Of a stretch of 64,000 nucleotides of DNA, positions 1 through 11,492 are shown piece by piece. The DNA comes from Metaphire vulgaris (taxonomy: Eukaryota > Annelida > Clitellata > Crassiclitellata > Megascolecidae), in NCBI GenBank assembly GCA_018105865.1, contig CM030863.1, forward strand, positions 1,243,001-1,307,000. Reading direction: 5' to 3'. Position numbers and translations under genes: made by a program. Every line of letters starts with the position of its first letter. Position 1 is the stretch's first letter. A model generated the notes under the pieces. That model made no database searches, was not told where the DNA came from, and saw only the letters and a list, made by a program, of their open reading frames with translations.

Positions 1-431
1 CCATCCAGAATGGAATTCAAAATTCTGTTGTGTCAAAACAACAGTAAAACATTGTTTTTGTTTGTGTGCATGTGTGTTTGAGATTTTGTAATATATGTGA
101 GATTAATGAAATTGTCAAATTTTCTTACATTTTTAGATTGAATCTTATTTCGTTGGTTATAAATACAGATTTTTGAAATGTTGACACTTTATAATGAATC
201 CATGAAGGATGTAATACGCTTGTGCAGACTTATTAAAGGACATTTTCTCATTGCCATTAGATGAAATTTATTGTATTTATTATCAAATAAACTGAAGTTG
301 AAAACTGAAATATTAAAATAAAACATTTTCGTTATATTTGAGAACTGTTCTGTCTTTTTCAAGTGAAAGCATAAATACTTAGAAATCATGGTTTAAAATT
401 GCTAAATTATAATATTTGATAAACAATTGGC

Positions 432-600
432 CAGGGTGCGATTTGTGACCTGGAGCAGTGGAGGGAATATGTTGAGCTTGGGGGGATGTAGTTGTTGGGG
501 AAGTGTATCAGTGGGGGGATGTAGTGGTGGGGGGATGTAGCAGTAAGGGGGATGCAGTTGGGCAGTGGGGAGGAAAATCCCTCCGACAAATCGCACCCTG
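432..600. mobile_element. hAT-like MITE, CAGGGTGCGATTTGT ends
   Basis: Terminal inverted repeat CAGGGTGCGATTTGT / ACAAATCGCACCCTG with a G-rich interior. Flanking octamers caattggc and caaatgac agree at 5 of 8 positions, compatible with an eroded 8-bp duplication. A second copy lies at 12896-13065. The element ends 39 bp before the NADAR exon at 640. Confidence 0.75.
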
Positions 601-639
601 CAAATGACTAATGAGTGAATCTCTGAATCATCTTTGCAG

Positions 640-791
640 TGCATTTCAAGGACAATCATACAGCCGCAGATATCATGAGAGCTCGTTACCCTCTCGAACA
701 GTTTGAACTTGGTAGAAGAGTTAAGAATTATAACAGCAATTCGTGGAATGCAGTTTGCAGAGAGATTGTCAAACAAGGCAACTTGGCAAAG
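640..791 (+). CDS. NADAR domain 1, central exon
   Basis: Acceptor TCTTTGCAG ends at 639 and donor GTAACT starts at 792. The exon enters in phase 1 and leaves in phase 0, encoding HFKDNHTAADIM...GRRVKNYNSNSW...GNLAK. This is the central NADAR stretch that follows the EQYM..QKA helix in family members. Its counterpart in domain 2 is the exon 3773-3921, with the same phases. A miniature transposon ends only 39 bp upstream, at 600. Confidence 0.85.
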
Positions 792-3700
792 GTAACTACT
801 GTGTGGCATTTTGACCAGCTAATGAATTCAGATGTAGCTAATGAACGTAGAACAATTATACGCCTCCATCCTTTGGTGTTTTTCACAAATGTGAATTACA
901 TGCAGTCATTGTATAAGGTAGTAGAGGTGCAAATGTAAATAGAAAGCCTGTGGTTAATATTAGTTTCAAATTCCTATTAGTGTATGTGAATAGATATTAT
1001 TGGCATGTGGATTCTTAGTATGAACAAACTCGAGTGTGACTTCAGACTTGTTAAGATGATTTGTGTAGCCATGAGCTTGTCTCATTACATTATCTTAAAA
1101 CGTTTTTTATTTCTGTTTTTTTTAAATTTAAAATTTAAGATGAAACTCACGTTATTTTTTTTCTAAATTTAAAGCATTTGTCGACTTCTTAGGTATTCTT
1201 ATTCTTGGGTGGCATCAGCGATATTCTACACTCCCTAAAAACCCCAACACCCCTCCAATTTGAGGTCGACACCCCCCAAATTCACAATCCTAGAAATATC
1301 CCTGGTGGCATTCATCTGGATTCTGTTTCAGTGCTTGTAGATAAATGTGAATTTTCGTTTAGTTTCAGCAACATGCTAGTTTGAAGAAGCAGCTATTTGC
1401 TACAGCAGGAACGACATTGGTTGAGGCAAGTCCTCTAGACCCGAAATGGGGAATAGGACTCAAGGAGCATGACAGACGTGCAAGATTCAGGGATAGCTGG
1501 CCAGGCCGCAACCTCTTGGGAGAAATTCTGACGGAGATTCGAGATGAACTGTTGCAGGTTGAAAACGGATCCACTCAGAGAGACCAAAACAGTGACATTC
1601 CAGGATCGGGATCTGATCTCGATCGATATCGATCCGACAGCAGAGATGACGTGACGAAATCCAACACAGGTTCGCGATCGGATCATGGTGGAGCTTCACG
1701 CCAGAGTCACGGGCAGTCTGCTTTCGATCACAGTGGACGTTCTAAGCATACATCCAGCTTGCCGCCAGCAACTGAATTTTCAACATCGGGTGATCAAACG
1801 TTTAGCAGAAAGCCCGGGCAACAGTTGCACTCGAGTGGAACACACGTACAGAATGAAAACTGGTCCAGTACAGCTACTGAATCAACAGCAGTGGGCCGAC
1901 GTCAGACTGGAAATGCTGAATCGAAAACCCTGAAATCTACATCTGAAGAGAATTTCAGAGAAAGTGACAAAAGCTTTAAGCCATATTCAAGCACGAGTTC
2001 ACAGATATCAGGTGAAGCTAAGGCAACTGGAGCTGCAATTCAGGAGTCCGGTAAAAGTGGAAAATTTCCGGAACAAAGAGTTCCTTCTAATGAACCTTGC
2101 AGCCTCTCCAAAGGTTGGTTTAATAATAAATAAAATTTCAGGGAATAATACTGTGTGTTTTTCTAAGATTAATTTATTTTACAGTCTACTGGTATCGGTG
2201 ACATCATGTTTAATCTTGTTTGTTAATTTGTTGTCAATAATTTGCAACTTTGTATTGCAGTGAATGACAGAAGTGTCAATGCACTGGCTCACTTAAGACT
2301 ATTCCATATATTCACTCATTCATTGGAAGTGCACATTGGATAGGGACATTATCTGATAGAATGCATGGAGATTGGCTGGTCGTAATTTTAATGGTGTCTA
2401 TTTCACGCCACACCTAAAGTATTTATTAATATTTAGCACATCTTCTCTCAGCACTAGGAGTTATTGAGTTAGACTGGTTTAATTTGTACATATCTCAGTG
2501 TTGTACCCTTCATTTAATACAATTGGGACATAATTTTATATCTCCAGAGGCAAATTTTCAGCAACAGATAAAGCAATATTGTCGTTTCAGTGCAGTAGGA
2601 CAATTACTATCTGTGGACTCTTCACCCATTGGTGTATAATGCCATCTCTACAGTTTGTTGTCATTCTCTCCTGATCATTCATTGCTCTGTGACTCAGATC
2701 CTGTAAACTGCTTCCAATGTCATCACACCACTCTTTGTGTGGTCTTCCTTTCGTTTCATGTTGACACCCTCCATTATTCCAAAACAATAGGACAATAGCA
2801 GAGTTCAAAATGTATTTTTTTAAACTACCGTAGGTTAATTATGTATTTATTTAATTGCCCATTTGATCTGCTTGCTTTTCAGCAGATTTGACTGATGCCT
2901 GTCAACTGAAAGAAGACGTGTTGTACATTATTGAGCGTAGGCCTCTGAATCTTTGGTTTTCATGCAACTTCAAAGCAGACGGCTTTGAATATAACAGTGT
3001 TGGACAATATTTATACCACCAAAAGCATGCAAGTGGCAACACATTTGCCTTGGTTCTCATAGAAACATACTTTTCATTTACATTTTATGCATTCTATACA
3101 TTTTTATGAAGATTTACATGAATATTCACAGGCATTAGTTAAGTAATTTGATAGAGGCATATGAAATAATGAATGTGAAAGTTAACGTACCATTTGAGCA
3201 GTGCTTTACATTACCACTTATAGCATCATGAACTCAAACTGCATGAGAAATGTTACCTTGGAAAATTCGGTTATTTGATAGGTAATTTGCAGTCACAGGA
3301 GGTAGCAAGTAAATTGTATAGCATGTAGCATAACATAATAAGGTTTAAAGTGGTTGGGTAGGGTCTGCCCTATGTGATAACCACTATGTTTCACCAAATG
3401 TACAAAGATTTCTTTTAAGAGAGCACAATAGGGAGAACTCGAGCATATTGGCCTGCTGGAAATATTTTTGTTTATTTTGAATTGTAAAATTGATGAAAGT
3501 AAGAGGCAAAAGCGAGTGGTGAAATATGCAGGTAACATTTTAGTTAAGCTTCCCTTGTTGGCTAATGGCCTCCCAACCTACTCTAAATCACATTATTCTA
3601 GTGCCTACAGTGATGCTATGATGGACCTTTGCAAATAATTCAGTTAGATGTCACGAATACATTTTAAATATTTGAAATTCATCAGTCGATTTGTTGAAAG

Positions 3701-6488
3701 TCAAATGCTTGTAATATGCCGTAACATGTGAATGGCAGTGCATCAGTGTATGCTTTCTTGTTTTCAAATCAGTGATGTTCAAAGATGAGGAAATTGCTGG
3801 TGAAATTATGACATCAAAAAACACAATTCGAATCTTGAAACGTGCAAAGCGCCTAGAAGGATGTACAAATCAATGGGATTCAGCCTTGAGGAATATTCTG
3901 AAAAATGGCAACTACCACAAAGTACGCTGGATTCATTGTACTAAATCAAAATAGCTTAACCTGAAACTGCAGTTCAATGACACTGAAAAGGCATAGTGGG
4001 TATTGTAATGTAATATGTAACTGTAATGTAATGTAATAGCATAATGGGTATTGTAGCCAAACATTTACTGTTTCTAAAACCTCTTGTTTCATTGCAAGGG
4101 TCACTTGATCCTTGCCATGCCATGGGGTAATGGGTTTGAATCTGACCATAGCCAATGCATAAGCAACCTATGGCAAGTTGTTCACCCATGATGTAATTGT
4201 CTTCAAGGAAGGCAATGGGAGACCATCTCTGGATGTGTAAAATCCAATTAGATTTAGGATAGAAAATTCATTATCATCATCACTGCAGATATATCAAATT
4301 GTGTGGAATGTCAGCACTGTTTCTTTTGCCTTTGAGTGATATCACTTATTTGTGTTATTTTCTTCTACTAATATTTTTTCTGATTTTTTCACAGTTTTTG
4401 CAGAATGAAGATTTGCAAAAAGACCTCCTAGCTTCATCTGGAAAATTCTTGGCCTATGCTGACAGTGATAAAGTGCTTGGTATTGGTTTTAAACCAAATG
4501 ATGAAAAAAATTTGATAGATCAGAGCAAGTGGACAGGAGAGAATCTTCTGGGTTTGGTGCTGATGGAACTACGTGAAGAGTTCGCTCAAGGTAGAGCTTC
4601 ACTGTGTGACCTGCTGGGTCAGAGTTCAGATGCTGTTGCTGACCCATCTGGTACCGAGGGTCAGAATTCAGATGCTGTTGCTGACCCATCTGGTACCAAG
4701 GGTCAGAATTCAGATGCTGTTGCTGACCCATCTGGTACCGAGGGTCAGAATTCAGATGCTGTTGCTGACCCATCTGGTACCAAGGGTCAGAATTCAGATG
4801 CTGTTGCTGACCCATCTGGTACCGAGTCCAAAGCAGAAACTTTGTTAGAAACCGATCTGAAAACTTCTCCACCAACTGATCAAACAACGGAGAAGACATC
4901 AGAGACTCGATCAGAGTTGCCTTTGCCATCTCAAAATGCCACAGGAAAAGTTGAATCTGATAATGAAAAAGAGAAGGCAGCAGCAATGGAGCCAGGAGAT
5001 GGGAAATTGGAAGGATTAGTCAAGACAGAAGATGGGAAACTGGAAGAACCAGTCAAGATGGGAAATTGGAGAACCAGAGATGAAGATGAAAACTGGCAGA
5101 ACCAGTCAAGGGAAATTGGCAGAACCAGAAGATGAGAAACTGGAAGAACCAGTCAAGGAGCGAGGAGATGGGAAATTGGCAGAACCAGTCAAGGAGTCAG
5201 AAGATGAGAAACCGGAAGAACCAGTCAAGGAGCGAGGAGATGGGAAATTGGCAGAACCAGTCAAGGAGTCAGAAGCTGGGAAATTGGAAGAACCAATCAA
5301 GCCAGAAGATGGGAAATTGGTAGAACCAGTCAATGATTCAGGAGATGGGAAATTGGCAGAACCAGTCAAGGAGTCAGAAGCTGGGAAATTGGAAGAACCA
5401 ATCAAGCCAGAAGATGGGAAATTGGCAGAACCAGTCAAGGAGTCAGAAGATGGGAAATTGGAAGAACCAGTCAAGGATTCAGGAGATGGGAAATTGGCAG
5501 AACCAGTTAAGGATCCAGGAGATGGGAAATTGGAAGAATCAGTCAAGCCAAAAGATGGGGAATCAGCTGAACCAGATGGGCCAGAAGATGGGAAGTTGGC
5601 AGAACCAGTCAAGGAGCAAGATGGGAAATTGGCTGAACCAGTCAAGGAGCCAGAAGACAGGAAACTGGAAGAACCAGTCAAGGAGCAAGGAGATGGGAAA
5701 TTGGCAGAACCAGTCATGCCAAAAGATGGGAAATCAGCAGAACCAGTCAGGCCAGAAGAGGGGAAAGTGGCAGAAACAGTCAAGGATCCAGGAGATGGGA
5801 AAGTGATTACACATAGTGCTGATAAGGAGCAGGACACCACTGCACTCTGCACAGAGGCAGAAATTTCAACTAACACAGCAGCAGAAGCAGAAAATACTGT
5901 AATCAAAGATACAGAAGGAAATATAGCCATGCTGAGCACAGACAGTGAGGCTCCTGCATTTAATACTAAGGCAGAACAGACTGTTGTTGCAAATTCAGAG
6001 GCAGAAGAACAAGCAATGGGCTGAATACTAATCCAGAGCAAAGCACCGTTGCTAGTGGAGGAATAGGGCTTACGTGTGCTAATAGCAATCCAAGAGAGCT
6101 AGCAACTGAAACTCAGGAGGACAAAGAACAAGAAGAGGCAAAACAAGCAGCTTTGGATGAAGATACCGAAATAGCTGCAAGTACTGCTGCAGCAGTTTGC
6201 AATTCCAATGCAGACCGGTCAAATACCACGATGAAAGTATCGCTGCAACCAACCAACCTCACCCAAGAGACTGAAATCATAGTTGGAAACATCAATCTAT
6301 TGAAAGAGATCTCAGATGCTTCAGAAACTTCACACATATCACAACAAACACAAGCTGATCATACAGACAAGACAGACAAGGAAATAAACAGAATGAACAC
6401 ATTCTCATCGGAAGATAAAGCCCAATGCCCAACTGAAACTACACTAGACATTGAGTTGGAAGCACAAAAACTACAACCAGAAATATAG
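640..6488 (+). CDS. Double-NADAR-domain protein with long repeat-rich tail (5' end outside window)
   Basis: Exon model: 640-791, 1363-2113, 2883-3032, 3773-3921, 4395-6488. Every junction is GT-AG and phases agree (0 after 791, 1 after 2113, 1 after 3032, 0 after 3921). Exons 1-2 give the middle and C-terminal parts of NADAR domain 1, ending in the family signatures LVEASPLDPKWGIGL and NLLGEIL. Its N-terminal exon must lie left of the window. A Ser/Thr-rich linker joins it to NADAR domain 2 (exons 3-5), which starts with an FSCNF...GQYLYHQKH segment and ends with NLLGLVLMELREEF. NADAR proteins are known as N-glycosidases (YbiA type) and as hydrolases removing ADP-ribose from guanine; activity here is inferred only. 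The tail carries a 14-residue and an 11-12-residue repeat array and two apparent frameshifts (near 5061-5110 and 5990-6024). Domain calls are firm; the single-gene join via 2113/2883 is probable. Confidence 0.8.
1363..2113 (+). CDS. NADAR domain 1 C-terminus plus Ser/Thr-rich linker exon
   Basis: Entered in phase 0 after ...TTCGTTTAG. FQQHASLKKQL aligns with FLQNEDLQKDL of the second domain, which favours 1363 over the alternative CAG acceptor six bases downstream. It contains the NADAR core LVEASPLDPKWGIGL and W.GRNLLGEILTEIRDEL, then about 180 residues rich in Ser, Thr, Gly and Arg with no recognised domain. A donor at 2114 (AAAG/GTTGGT) leaves phase 1 and joins exon 2883 in frame. If the donor is not used, translation stops at 2131-2133 after six more residues, giving a single-NADAR isoform. 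Confidence 0.8.
2587..2808 (-). mobile_element. LINE reverse-transcriptase C-terminal fragment
   Basis: Minus-strand reading contains KGRPHKEWCDDI and a following DLSHRAMNDQER, the GRP.K.W.DDI...A.DR pattern seen after the reverse-transcriptase domain of many metazoan non-LTR elements. It is short, lies in an intron of the NADAR gene, and no upstream domain is visible. Confidence 0.55.
2883..3032 (+). CDS. NADAR domain 2, N-terminal exon
   Basis: Phase 1 to phase 1, 150 bp. It encodes the NADAR opening: a short strand, FSCNF, DGFEYNSV and GQYLYHQKHA. The acceptor is a tandem CAGCAG, so position 2883 or 2886 can be used, adding or dropping one residue. In typical NADAR domains the position before QY is Glu; here it is Gly, a likely loss of an active-site residue. 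The donor at 3033 (GCAA/GTGGCA) joins exon 3773 to give QKHA-M-MFKDEEIA, matching the family order. Confidence 0.8.
3773..3921 (+). CDS. NADAR domain 2, central exon
   Basis: Acceptor TTTTCAAATCAG ends at 3772; donor GTACGC starts at 3922; phase 1 in, phase 0 out. It encodes MFKDEEIAGEIM...RAKRLEGCTNQWDSALR...GNYHK, the paralogue of exon 640-791 (HFKDNHTAADIM...GNLAK). Identical phases in both copies show the domain was duplicated as a set of exons. Confidence 0.82.
4080..4290 (+). repeat. Possible tRNA-derived SINE-like insertion
   Basis: An intronic stretch with a box-B-like GGGTTTGAATC at about 4131 and a 3' tail of ATCATCATCAC type ending near 4285. Only the B-box-like motif and tail support the call; no full tRNA fold was established. 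Confidence 0.3.
4395..6488 (+). CDS. NADAR domain 2 C-terminus and frameshifted repeat tail, terminal exon
   Basis: Acceptor TTTTTTCACAG ends at 4394. The exon encodes FLQNEDLQKDLL, a degenerate core (FLAYADSDKVLGIGF, where typical members have LVEASP.D.IWGIGL) and NLLGLVLMELREEF. It then has five 42-bp repeats (4618-4827) and a DGKLAEPVKE-type array (about 4998-5810). One frame is open from 4395 to a stop at 5133. The array and downstream residues are open in the next frame to a stop at 6022. The original frame is open again from about 6003 to TAG at 6486. The two shifts compensate, so a continuous acidic/Lys-rich tail was probably encoded. Causes could be repeat-slippage indels, assembly error or a small unrecognised intron. 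Confidence 0.7.
4618..4827 (+). repeat. 42-bp coding tandem repeat, 5 copies
   Basis: Five nearly identical 42-bp units encode GQ(N/S)SDAVADPSGT(E/K). The last codon alternates GAG/AAG between successive units, so the effective period is 84 bp and charge alternates Glu/Lys. Each unit has a GGTACC (KpnI) site. The near-perfect identity implies recent expansion or homogenisation. Confidence 0.92.
4998..5810 (+). repeat. Degenerate 30-36-bp coding tandem array (DGKLAEPVKE type)
   Basis: More than twenty imperfect units around GATGGGAAATTGGCAGAACC encode DGK(L/S)(A/E)EPVK plus two or three variable residues. Unit length varies in threes in most of the array, which keeps the frame. Between about 5055 and 5115 units lose single or double bases and the frame changes. 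All three forward frames stay open for long stretches, so frame must be judged by composition: the Lys/Glu/Pro frame is the plausible one. Confidence 0.88.
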
Positions 6489-8260
6489 CAAACATGATAA
6501 TCTATGGCATTTTGAATTTACTCTTCTGCACAATTTAATTTAACCCATATTAGCAACATTATGACTTTTAGATATGTAAATTTATAAACTCTAAAGCATA
6601 GTAACAGCTGGTAGTGCTTAGATAGTTCAATTCTTCATGATTTTACATACTTGTTTTGTGCACATTTGTTAACACTCGAACGTCAACTAAAATCCTCTAT
6701 TTTTTTAATGTTAACTCAACAGTGTATCACTAACTGTAATATTACTAATTATTTTGTTTCCAGAAACTATTCGTAATACTAACATTCTTTAGTATGCTCT
6801 TAATGTATGGGTATATTTATATATGCATAATCTAATCTAGAGCTACCAAGACAGTACCAGCACTACATTATTATTTCATCACTGCTATCAAAATTAAACT
6901 GAGTTGGGAAAGAAAATGAACAAGTCTTCTTACATTCATTTTCAATGGTGTATTTTTTCAAAACCTGCATTGGAAAACCCAAATAGAAGACACTATTAAA
7001 ACAAAGCTGATGTTCCAATCAACTTCTATAGCGCCACATCACAGTGTATAGAAAGCATCAGCCGATGGTGTACCAAATCTTAATCACATAAGAAATCAAA
7101 ATCCAGGATATTGGTCCGGCCAAATGGATGAACACTTTGCATAAATCAATAATATTGCACAAATCTACAGATTCAAGCCAAAAATGACAAATAATAGGCC
7201 ATTGATAAAAATGTCGTGAAATGGCACTACAGAAGCCCTATGGCTAACTGATTGCAGTGGAACATTTGGTAATTTATTGTAAAATCATTAGATAAGTAGC
7301 TGTCCAGTGGCATAGCTAGGGAATGCTGCTCCCACTGAGGAAATTTCCAGAAAAGTGGCATTTTTTCGTTTATCGGAAATGTAATAAATTAAAAACTAGA
7401 GAAGCAACAAGCTATTGGCCATGGGGACCTTTTTGCTTACTCCTCAAAAATGTTCTACCTGTCTGGAGAAAAATTCAATGTGGTGGCACCTTTGCATGTG
7501 GATCAAAAAGGTGGCGCGATTTTAATATGCTCCTGGCTGCTCCCCTGGTGCTAAAACCTGGCTATGCCACTGTAGCTGTAGGCAGATTAACTTTGTTCTG
7601 AAAAGTGTCTCTAGAGCCCCTGTGACAGATAGCTAGTGGTAATGTAAATAGCATTATGAATAGAAAAAACGTGCTGTATAGACTTTGGAAATATTGCCAA
7701 GTGAAAACTGGCAAATGATAAGAAATTATTGTGAATATATGGTACACAAACTAAGAAAACTACTGCAATTTTGCATATTCTAATGCATACTTTTCAACCT
7801 AAACATCAGTGAATCTCGATTGGCAAATAACAGCAGAGATAACTAGAAGATTACATGAATCAACACAAGACTTACAGTAGATTGCAAACCAAAAACAGAA
7901 AAAAGCAATTTTACACTTACATGCAAGTAAACATTATTGCATTATCTTGATCACAATTACAGTGTGTATTCAGTAAGATTTAGATTACTGTCAATAATTA
8001 TTAGTAAAAGAAATGTGAAATGACTATTAATTTAAATTGGTAATTACAGGTGACCATCACCATTTCATAATTAATGCCTAATTTTAAAAGTCTATGAAAA
8101 ATCTTAAAACTACGACTTGAACTTGTATTACAAAAGAGATTTATATACTCAATTCACTTCTAAATGAAAAGAAACTTAGAAATACATTTTAAAACCATTC
8201 TAAATGCAAAACAATTTTCAACATGACTTGAAATGAATTGAACATGTGTTCAAAAAACGA
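6489..8260. other. Convergent intergenic spacer between NADAR gene and FBXO28
   Basis: AT-rich and without coding signal. It holds a SINE-like segment at about 7018-7110 (CAACTTCTATAGCGCC start) and the CAGTGGC MITE at 7305-7570. An ATTAAA near 6893 is a weak candidate polyadenylation signal for the plus-strand gene. Confidence 0.7.
7305..7570. mobile_element. hAT-like MITE, CAGTGGCATAGC ends
   Basis: Ends CAGTGGCATAGCTAGG and CCTGGCTATGCCACTG are inverted. Flanks tagctgtc and tagctgta match at 7 of 8 bases, the target duplication length expected for hAT. The interior carries no transposase, so it is non-autonomous. Confidence 0.8.
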
Positions 8261-8266
8261 TTTATT
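8261..8266 (-). terminator. Polyadenylation signal of FBXO28
   Basis: Minus-strand AATAAA about 96 nt downstream of the FBXO28 stop codon. It is the first canonical hexamer after the gene. Confidence 0.6.
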
Positions 8267-8361
8267 TACCACATGAAATTAAATAACACTCTGGATTTTT
8301 AAATTTTAAAGCCATTCTATCAAAAAACAAGTAAATAAACTCGTTCATTTGTCTAAGAAGT

Positions 8362-9005
8362 TCATCGCTTAAGCACTTTTTTAGGACAGCGGTGAGTGTC
8401 TTCGTCACAATCTGCTTTGCGCTTGTCTCGTCTGGGACCAGACGACTTAGAAACCTTTGATGTCTGCACGCTTCCCGCTCCACGCGGCTCCTGACACCCG
8501 GCAGACGCCATCAAATAAGCTTCGGGGAACTTTGCAGTGTTCTGCAGAGGGTCGCACCGGGATTTCCGTTTCATCATCTGGGTTTTCCCTTTGACGGAAG
8601 ATGCCTTCTGACTGCTCGTCGCGTCGGATTGTGCGTCCACACATCCTGAACCACGCGCCAGGCCTTCGGTTTGTGTCTGCGGCAGACCCTCCTTTGGCGC
8701 GCTCCCGTCGCCGCCCGCCAATCCTGACGCCGCTCTAACTCGTGAAATTTCGACGGTCATGTCGACGATCTTTTGGTCGTAGTCGACGATCTTCTGTTCG
8801 AGTTCCGTGATTCGGCGATTCTGCTCCGTCTGCTGGCGCTGGAATTCGCCGTTCAAGTTCCTCACTTCGGACAGCTGCTTCTGCAGAGTCCCGATCCTCC
8901 GTTTATGTCCGACGATCGATTTCTGCTGTAGAGACAGAGTTCGACCGATTCTCAAAGTCACCGAATTAGACCTCCGCGGCTTGGACTTCCCGGTCTTCTC
9001 CTCAT
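8362..9005 (-). CDS. FBXO28: FBXO28 exon 4 (coiled coil, basic tail, stop)
   Basis: Acceptor TGTGTTCTAG. It encodes a heptad-rich helix (QKQLSEV...ITELEQKIVDYDQKIVDM), a Ser/Gly/Gln linker and a Lys/Arg-rich tail that may act as a nuclear localisation signal. Stop TGA at 8364-8362. Confidence 0.92.
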
Positions 9006-11460
9006 CTAGAACACAGAAAAATTCTCTTTCGTGTGAGTGTTCGGCATAAATTGTAGCGCATTCCAAAATTAACTGTCCTTTTGAGGCAAAGCAGAAATCA
9101 AGACCAGAACCGATCAATAAAATAAATACCCGAGGGTAAACAAAAGCAAGTTACAACTAACTCAACTGGACAGCAAACAGAAGTCTTCATTCACAAATAT
9201 TTTGAATATATTACCAGTGACTGAAATCTGAACACAAAAGTCTTGCTTCAAATTCCTCTATTTACACATCACCATCAACCAAAGACTGTCATGAAGAAGA
9301 ATTCTGAAGTAACTCTTGAGCCAGCACCATAGAGTTCTGAAGTAACTCTTGAGCCAGCACCATAGAGTTCTGAAGTAACTCTTGAGCCAGCACCATAGAG
9401 TTCTGAAGTAACTCTTTAGCCAGCACCATAGAGTTGGCATATAAACTTCGAACTTAGATTCAAGCATCTATGGCACCTTCAATTCCAAACGTTCCAGTTG
9501 ATTTCAATGCCCTGACATATGCTTCAAAACACCTCTACCTTTCAATCAAAATGTATGCACACTGTCACTGATTGCTGGAGTAATGAGGACATTTTTGCTA
9601 CGATGTAAAATTACGACGTACTTGTTAGCGATTCGAGTGAATCCATGAAGCTGATGCGCTGTGGTTTTCTCAGAAGTGGAGCGATCTTTTCATCAAAATG
9701 TTCGATTGCCATTGACGAGATGTCCCGCAGTTCCTGCAACAGTTCATGCGCTCTCGGCGGATTCGCAAGCGTCTGTATTTTTCGCAGCACGTGAAAAATT
9801 TCGTCCAGAACCTGAAAATGTATTTCATCGCATCACTACAATTCTTGCGTTCGTAATATGCTGGCAAGAACTTTAAGGATATCTTCTCTTCCATCTGAAC
9901 TTTAATTCTATTCAGAACCAGTGGCATAGCCAGGATTTCCGGAAAGGAGGTTTTGGTTTTGACTTTTGACCGTAACCAACTTTCAAAAAATCTTGACACA
10001 AAAAAAAGTCATCCTATGTATCTATCCTGTGTCTTTCCCTCTAAAATTTTTCCTTTGAGATGCTGACAAGCAAAAAAGGTCATCATGTCTATGGCACTTG
10101 AAAAATTTTGGTCTGCAGCCCCAAGGGTGGTTTTGACCCTCAAAACCATGTCCGAAAATTTTAAAATGCATGGAAACACATTAAGAACATTTTTCGTCGG
10201 TGCCCAAGGGGGTTTTAACCCTCAAAACCCCCTTGGCTACGCCACTCCCCAGAACTAGAATGGAAACTGGTGCCAATAATGGAAACTGCCTTTCTTTTCC
10301 AATGTACAGAGAAACCATGATGACTCAACACAGAGAACTATTAATACAACTGGGCATTACGCTAACATAGCCTGGTATATATACACAAGGAAGGAGAAAG
10401 CAAGGTCGACCAAATCAAAGATGGACAGACAACATAGTTCGAGTGGACTGCGATGAAACTTATCATCCCTTCTTCCTCCTCAACTACAGAGGCTGAAGGA
10501 AAGAGGACCTGATGATGATCATGATGATGAATATGACGATGAGTGATTTTAAACAGATCCGAACACAAGGAGTCATTTCTGCAAAACCATCGCTTCGTAC
10601 CCGGCCAGGAATGAAGCAGCACAGTCCCATCTCAATGTACTTCGAGTAAGTCATGTTTAGCAAGGACAGGCGCGTCTCGACCGCGCCGAGGACATCGACG
10701 TGTCTCGCAAGGACATGGTTGCGTCGCTCCGACTCTCTCCGGGGCAGCTTGCCCTTGATCTCGCGGTGGATCTGCGAATGCAGGCGGTCGACTTGATTAA
10801 GTCCTTCGTTAAGTCGCGCTCGACATAGACTGTCAAACTTCTTTGAAACCTTTGCACAACAATCAAACACATTTACTAAACTAGTGCCAATTTCCAACGT
10901 TCAAAGAAAATCGTAAAGTCGTAATCACTATGTGATGCTGCAAAGAACTAAAGAATGGAAAACAAGTATCACAACTGTAAATCTTCAGTAATCTATTTAT
11001 ATTTTGTCAATGAAGGTTTTACCTCAACTGATCAACAATAAAACAATAAAATACATAAACGTGTGCGTGTGATACTTTCTTCTAGCTACCATTTAATCAC
11101 ACATAATTACATACATGCATATACCAACTTTAGTTACCATTTATTCACATATAATATATACATATAAGCATTAAATTGTGAATAACCAGAAGCAGGCAGC
11201 TGCTTTATTCCTGGCAGAGTATGAATCTTTAGTTTAGCAGAATATATATATATATACATGTGTATAAGTTAACTAAGTAAGTAAGTAAAATCTCGTGGAT
11301 TTATATAGCGCCCTGGAAGCAGCACAACAGTAGCTGCTTATTCTTAGGCACTCAGCCTCTCTTAAAATAGCCATAGGAAAGGTATGAGATCAGCCAGGCA
11401 ATAGTCAACATTCAAAGGGCAGTGACGCTAGGTTATTACAACTATGTATGAACCATGCAC

Positions 11461-11492
<32 letters not shown>

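Noticed and set aside
5106..6041. 311-codon minus-strand Ser/Phe/Gly-rich reading frame
   Set aside because: Antisense of the DGKLAEPVKE repeat array. Tandem repeats with unit length in threes keep several frames open.
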